Assembly (NCBI GenBank): GCA_002372575.1
Contig: DFHC01000109.1
Span: 357-8,267, forward strand
DNA length: 7,911 bases
Direction of reading: 5' to 3'
Source of the DNA: a bacterium UBA3734
GTDB taxonomy: Bacteria > Bacteroidota > Bacteroidia > Bacteroidales > Bacteroidaceae
The first letter of the stretch is position 1. Each line of letters opens with the position of its first letter. The notes under the pieces are model-generated. The model worked only from the letters and a program-made list of their open reading frames with translations. It was not told where the DNA came from and made no database searches. Position numbers and translations under genes: made by a program. Shown here in pieces: positions 5,373 through 7,911 of this stretch.

Positions 5373-6425
5373 TTATTTTCGCTTGAGAATCATGTAGATG
5401 ATGACGGGAGCACCGAAAAACGGCGTGACGGCATTCAGCGGAATCGTAGTGCCCGAAGTTGGCAACTGACAAATCAGGTTACAAGCCAAGGCCACAACGG
5501 CTCCCAAGAGCAGCGTGGCAGGCATAAGTTGGCGGTGGTTCTCACGGCGCAAAAAGAGGCGTGCCATATGAGGAACAGCCAGTCCGATGAAGGCAACCGG
5601 ACCGCAGAAGGCCGTTGTCACGGCGCAAAGCAGACCCGTGACGAGAAGCAAGCGAGTGCGCAAACGGCGAGTGTTGATGCCGAGGCTCTCCGCGTAATTG
5701 TCGCCGAGAAGCATGGCATTGAGCGGCTTAACCAAGACCACCACCGCAGTGATTCCGACGAGGACTCCCACTGCAAACAGCGGCACATGACCCATCGAAA
5801 CAGCTCCAAAAGAACCCATTCCCCACATCACATACGAGCGCACACCCTCTTCCGTGGAAAAAAAGTTGAGCAACGTAACTGCCGACGACGACAGATACCC
5901 CACCATGATGCCCACAATCAACAGCATGACATGGTTCTGCACAATGCGCGAAAAAGCGTAGAGAATGGCCGTAACAACCATCGCGCCAGCAAAAGCAGCA
6001 GCAAGAATGGCTATGAATCCACTGAAATGAAGAATTTCCGCGCCGATGCTGCCGCCGAGAGCAAGCATAACCACCGCAACGGCGAGCGAGGCTCCCGAGG
6101 TGATGCCGAAAATGCCAGGACCAGCCAATGGATTGCGAAAAGCCGTTTGCAAAAGTAGTCCGCACACGGCTAAGGCCGACCCGCAGAGTACGGCGGTGAT
6201 GGCCTGTGGCAGTCGCGACTCCAAGACGATGAATCGCCACGACTCTCGTGTTGCACCCTTTCCCAACAGAATGTTGATTACCTCGGATGCAGGAATCTCA
6301 ACTGAGCCGACAAACAGGTTCAGGATGAAGAGAAACAGGGTGACAATAATAAGGACAGCTGCCCCTCTCACCCCGCAAAAACGGAGGGAAGAAACGGATG
6401 CAAAAGGGGAGTGAAAAGTTTTCAT
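5373..6425 (-). CDS. FecCD/BtuC-type ABC importer permease
   Basis: This is the inner-membrane permease of a type II ABC importer for iron-siderophore, haem or cobalamin; the sequence alone does not fix the substrate. The 350 residues are nearly all hydrophobic helices, beginning with AVLIIVTLFLFILNLFVG (about 23-40). Family signatures are LPQAITAVLCGSALAVCGLLLQ followed by RNPLAGPGIFGITSGAS (97-113), WGMGSF (201-206), GDNYAESLGI (241-250, the likely coupling region), and GPVAFIGLAVPHMARLF (275-291). The C-terminus TPFFGAPVIIYMILKRK is complete. The length is normal for the family. The start overlaps the stop of the upstream binding-protein gene as ATGA, implying translational coupling. The roughly 20 residues before the first helix (FHSPFASVSSLRFCGVRG) are longer than needed and derive partly from a sequence shared with a repeat at 4983-5028. 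No ATPase gene follows: the convergent hydrolase ends one base away. Confidence 0.93.
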   Translation of the reverse strand: MKTFHSPFASVSSLRFCGVRGAAVLIIVTLFLFILNLFVGSVEIPASEVINILLGKGATRESWRFIVLESRLPQAITAVLCGSALAVCGLLLQTAFRNPLAGPGIFGITSGASLAVAVVMLALGGSIGAEILHFSGFIAILAAAFAGAMVVTAILYAFSRIVQNHVMLLIVGIMVGYLSSSAVTLLNFFSTEEGVRSYVMWGMGSFGAVSMGHVPLFAVGVLVGITAVVVLVKPLNAMLLGDNYAESLGINTRRLRTRLLLVTGLLCAVTTAFCGPVAFIGLAVPHMARLFLRRENHRQLMPATLLLGAVVALACNLICQLPTSGTTIPLNAVTPFFGAPVIIYMILKRK

Positions 6426-7549
6426 GGCTCGATTTTTCTAAAGTATTTCAATTTCTCTTTCGCTGGGTCTGAATCGGGATGCAACATGATGATGTAATCG
6501 CGCAGCAGCCAGTCGGGGCGAAAGGAAACCTCCTCGAAATAAGGCACTTGAAGCGAATTGACGTAATAGACATTGCCTTCTCGAAAAGCCTTGAACGCCG
6601 CGTAGCCATGATGCTCGGCAGCAAGTTTTTCGCGGGTGAGTGGCATAGGACCCGTATGGTTGAACACCCACACGTCGGCATCACCAGCCCTGTCGAGCAC
6701 GGCCTCGAACGAAAGAGGAAGGCTGCCACTGTGGCCGTCGTCAGCCCAGATGTAGCGTCCGCCAGCATCGGCAATCAGACGCCCCACACTGCTCCGGCCA
6801 CCTGCCACGTACCACGTGTTGCCTGTCAGTCGCTCCGTCAGCATGGAAAGCCCCTCATCCTGAACCCCTGAACTCCTCGAAAGATACTCCCGTTCCACCA
6901 CGTTGAAGAGCGAGTCCGCCCGCTCTTCACAGCCGAAAAGAAGTCCATAGAAACGCATCCATTCGGCCCGTCCGAGTGCCGACGTTTCCATGTATTCAGC
7001 ACATTCGATGATGGGCACGCCCAGTTTCTCCAATCGTCCGTAGCCGCCGCTGTTTTCAAAGGGCGAGAGCAGGATTCCATCTGCCTCTAACGCAATGATT
7101 CGCTCTACGTCGGGAGCCATCGCATTGCCACAATCGCTTATTTCGCGAGCCTCAACGCGGCGGTGAATTTCGGGCAACAACATATATTTCAGGTCGGCCA
7201 CGCCAGCAATGGCATCAGTCCTGTCGAGCATCTGCAGGAGTGACGCATGAGCCGTATTGAACACGACGCTGCGCTGCAGTGGAACGCGAACCAAAGTGCC
7301 TTCGAGATGCGAGAAATCGCCTACGGCATCTCTCGCCACAAGCCAATATCTGTGCAAAATGCCATCGCCCCAAGGATTGCGCAATTCGACCCTCGTCATG
7401 GTGGAATCGCGCGTGATGACGATGTTGTCAGCGTATTTCATGCGCAACGTATCGCCGTCGAACTCCGTCACCGCCACCCTACCCTGCCGACAACCCATCG
7501 CCGCCAGCAGCAATAGCACGAATCCGAGAGCATGACTGAAAAGTTTCAT
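6422..7549 (-). CDS. Lipoprotein substrate-binding protein of a FecB/BtuF-type ABC importer
   Basis: This should capture the metal-chelate or corrinoid ligand in the periplasm and deliver it to the permease encoded directly downstream. From the chosen ATG (7549) the product is 375 residues, starting MKLFSHALGFVLLLLAAMGC, a lipoprotein signal peptide with the acylated cysteine at position 20. The longer in-frame ATGs at 7576 and 7582 are rejected because 7582 lies inside the -7 box and 7576 upstream of or at the expected transcription start. After a variable N-terminal region (NPWGDGILHRYWLV, about 58-71) the periplasmic-binding-protein fold runs from about residue 95 (SVVFNTAHASLLQML) through DVERIIALEADGILLSPF, GVPIIECAEYMETSALGRAE and the helix leading into DADVWVFNHTG. 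It overlaps the permease gene by 4 bp (ATGA). Substrate is unassigned; the short leader leaves no room for a cobalamin riboswitch. Confidence 0.9.
   Translation of the reverse strand: MKLFSHALGFVLLLLAAMGCRQGRVAVTEFDGDTLRMKYADNIVITRDSTMTRVELRNPWGDGILHRYWLVARDAVGDFSHLEGTLVRVPLQRSVVFNTAHASLLQMLDRTDAIAGVADLKYMLLPEIHRRVEAREISDCGNAMAPDVERIIALEADGILLSPFENSGGYGRLEKLGVPIIECAEYMETSALGRAEWMRFYGLLFGCEERADSLFNVVEREYLSRSSGVQDEGLSMLTERLTGNTWYVAGGRSSVGRLIADAGGRYIWADDGHSGSLPLSFEAVLDRAGDADVWVFNHTGPMPLTREKLAAEHHGYAAFKAFREGNVYYVNSLQVPYFEEVSFRPDWLLRDYIIMLHPDSDPAKEKLKYFRKIEP
6858..6873. repeat. Short 8-bp direct duplication in the binding-protein gene
   Basis: TCCTGAAC is followed directly by CCCTGAAC and then TCCT. 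It encodes SSGVQDEG in a variable, probably surface-exposed segment of the binding protein. It is only two units, so this may be chance; it is listed because tandem repeats occur in two other genes here. Confidence 0.35.
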
Positions 7550-7579
7550 CTGAGCTGTACCATGTAGGAATTTCATCTG

Positions 7580-7612
7580 CAAAGATACGTTTTTTTGCGT
7601 AATCAGGCAAAA
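7580..7612 (-). promoter_or_regulatory. Bacteroidetes promoter for the importer operon
   Basis: On the minus strand TTTTG (7612-7608) and TATCTTTG (7587-7580) are spaced by 20 nt, an excellent match to the -33/-7 consensus. Initiation near 7574 gives a leader of about 25 nt to the ATG at 7549. No Fur-type operator or riboswitch is evident. Confidence 0.75.
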
Positions 7613-7650
7613 TTTCTTTCCGAAAAACGGCGATTACGAATTATTCTTAG

Positions 7651-7658
7651 TACCTTTG
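7651..7658 (+). promoter_or_regulatory. Bacteroidetes -7 box for glyA
   Basis: TACCTTTG matches TAnnTTTG exactly. No clear TTG is present at the -33 distance. Initiation near 7664 would give a leader of roughly 70 nt. That leader is A/C-rich, with only a weak 5-bp hairpin (ACGAT/ATCGT) and no recognisable riboswitch. Confidence 0.6.
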
Positions 7659-7735
7659 CGGTCGCAAAACGATATTTCATCGTCCAAACCCCGATTCGAC
7701 AACAATTATTACTACAACTAACAATAAAACAAAAC

Positions 7736-7911
7736 ATGGAAAGAGACAATCAGATTTTTGAGTTAATCGAGCAAGAGCACCAACGCCAGCTGAAGGGCAT
7801 GGAGCTGATTGCCAGTGAGAATTTCGTGAGCGACGAGGTGATGCAGGCCATGGGCTCGTGGCTGACGAACAAGTATGCCGAGGGCTATCCCGGCAAGCGC
7901 TACTACGGCGG
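7736..7911 (+). CDS. glyA: Serine hydroxymethyltransferase, N-terminal part, truncated by window edge
   Basis: This is a cytosolic pyridoxal-phosphate enzyme converting serine and tetrahydrofolate to glycine and 5,10-methylene-tetrahydrofolate, the main source of one-carbon units. The first 58 residues are present: [18 protein letters not shown], then the near-invariant [21 protein letters not shown], then [16 protein letters not shown], whose Tyr-rich segment is a hallmark of the folate/PLP site of bacterial SHMTs. The catalytic lysine lies outside the window. It is divergent from the importer operon with 186 nt between start codons. The A-rich region before the ATG has no Shine-Dalgarno sequence. 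Confidence 0.97.
   Translation, partial: MERDNQIFELIEQEHQRQLKGMELIASENFVSDEVMQAMGSWLTNKYAEGYPGKRYYG

Noticed and set aside
5360..5384. Hairpin AAGCG/CGCTT at the convergent junction as a bidirectional terminator
   Set aside because: It has only 5 bp with a 13-nt loop and no flanking U-tract.
5529..6158. Plus-strand open frame opposite the permease
   Set aside because: The minus-strand frame is an unmistakable FecCD permease; the antisense translation is hydrophilic low-information sequence.
7550..7735. Cobalamin riboswitch or Fur box upstream of the importer
   Set aside because: The predicted leader is only about 25 nt, no B12-box-like sequence is seen, and no convincing 19-bp Fur palindrome was found on reading the spacer.

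Overview
The window looks like a chromosomal segment of a Bacteroidales bacterium, most likely Prevotellaceae-like. The evidence is several matches to the Bacteroidetes promoter consensus (TTG, about 19-21 nt, TAnnTTTG), A/T-rich leaders without Shine-Dalgarno sequences, and gene families typical of the phylum (a large MG2-domain secreted protein and a family-10-like glycosyl hydrolase). No rRNA, tRNA, CRISPR array, transposase or phage gene was seen.

Layout, left to right. (1) Minus strand: the 5' part of groEL, then groES 19 nt upstream of it, forming the chaperonin operon. Its upstream region (517-625) has no good housekeeping promoter but carries an ordered set of four TGNCA motifs. (2) Minus strand, 626-3445: a 939-residue exported MG2-domain protein of unknown role. 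(3) A compact divergent promoter region at 3446-3556. (4) Plus strand, 3557-5371: an exported family-10-like glycosyl hydrolase (GHL10/DUF187) with an FN3-like domain and a C-terminal beta domain. (5) Minus strand, 7549-5373: a lipoprotein substrate-binding protein and a FecCD/BtuC-type permease overlapping by ATGA, forming the binding and membrane parts of an iron/siderophore/haem or cobalamin importer. No ATPase gene is present, and the permease stop lies one base from the stop of the convergent hydrolase. (6) Plus strand from 7736: the 5' part of glyA, divergent from the importer operon.

The most unusual signal is a set of short repeats inside protein-coding genes. The hydrolase gene carries five low-complexity or palindromic blocks between 4724 and 5136: an inverted pair of hairpin elements flanking a 7-bp tandem array, a 10-11-bp array, and a second 7-bp array. 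All read through without stops and fall between recognisable strands of its FN3-like domain or at the domain edge. A further 7-bp array of different sequence lies in the MG2-protein gene (2423-2457). Because 7 is not a multiple of 3, copy-number change would alter frame.

The genes do not form one pathway. They are core housekeeping genes (groES-groEL, glyA) bracketing envelope functions: a surface or periplasmic MG2 protein, a glycan-directed hydrolase and a metal-chelate/corrinoid uptake module.
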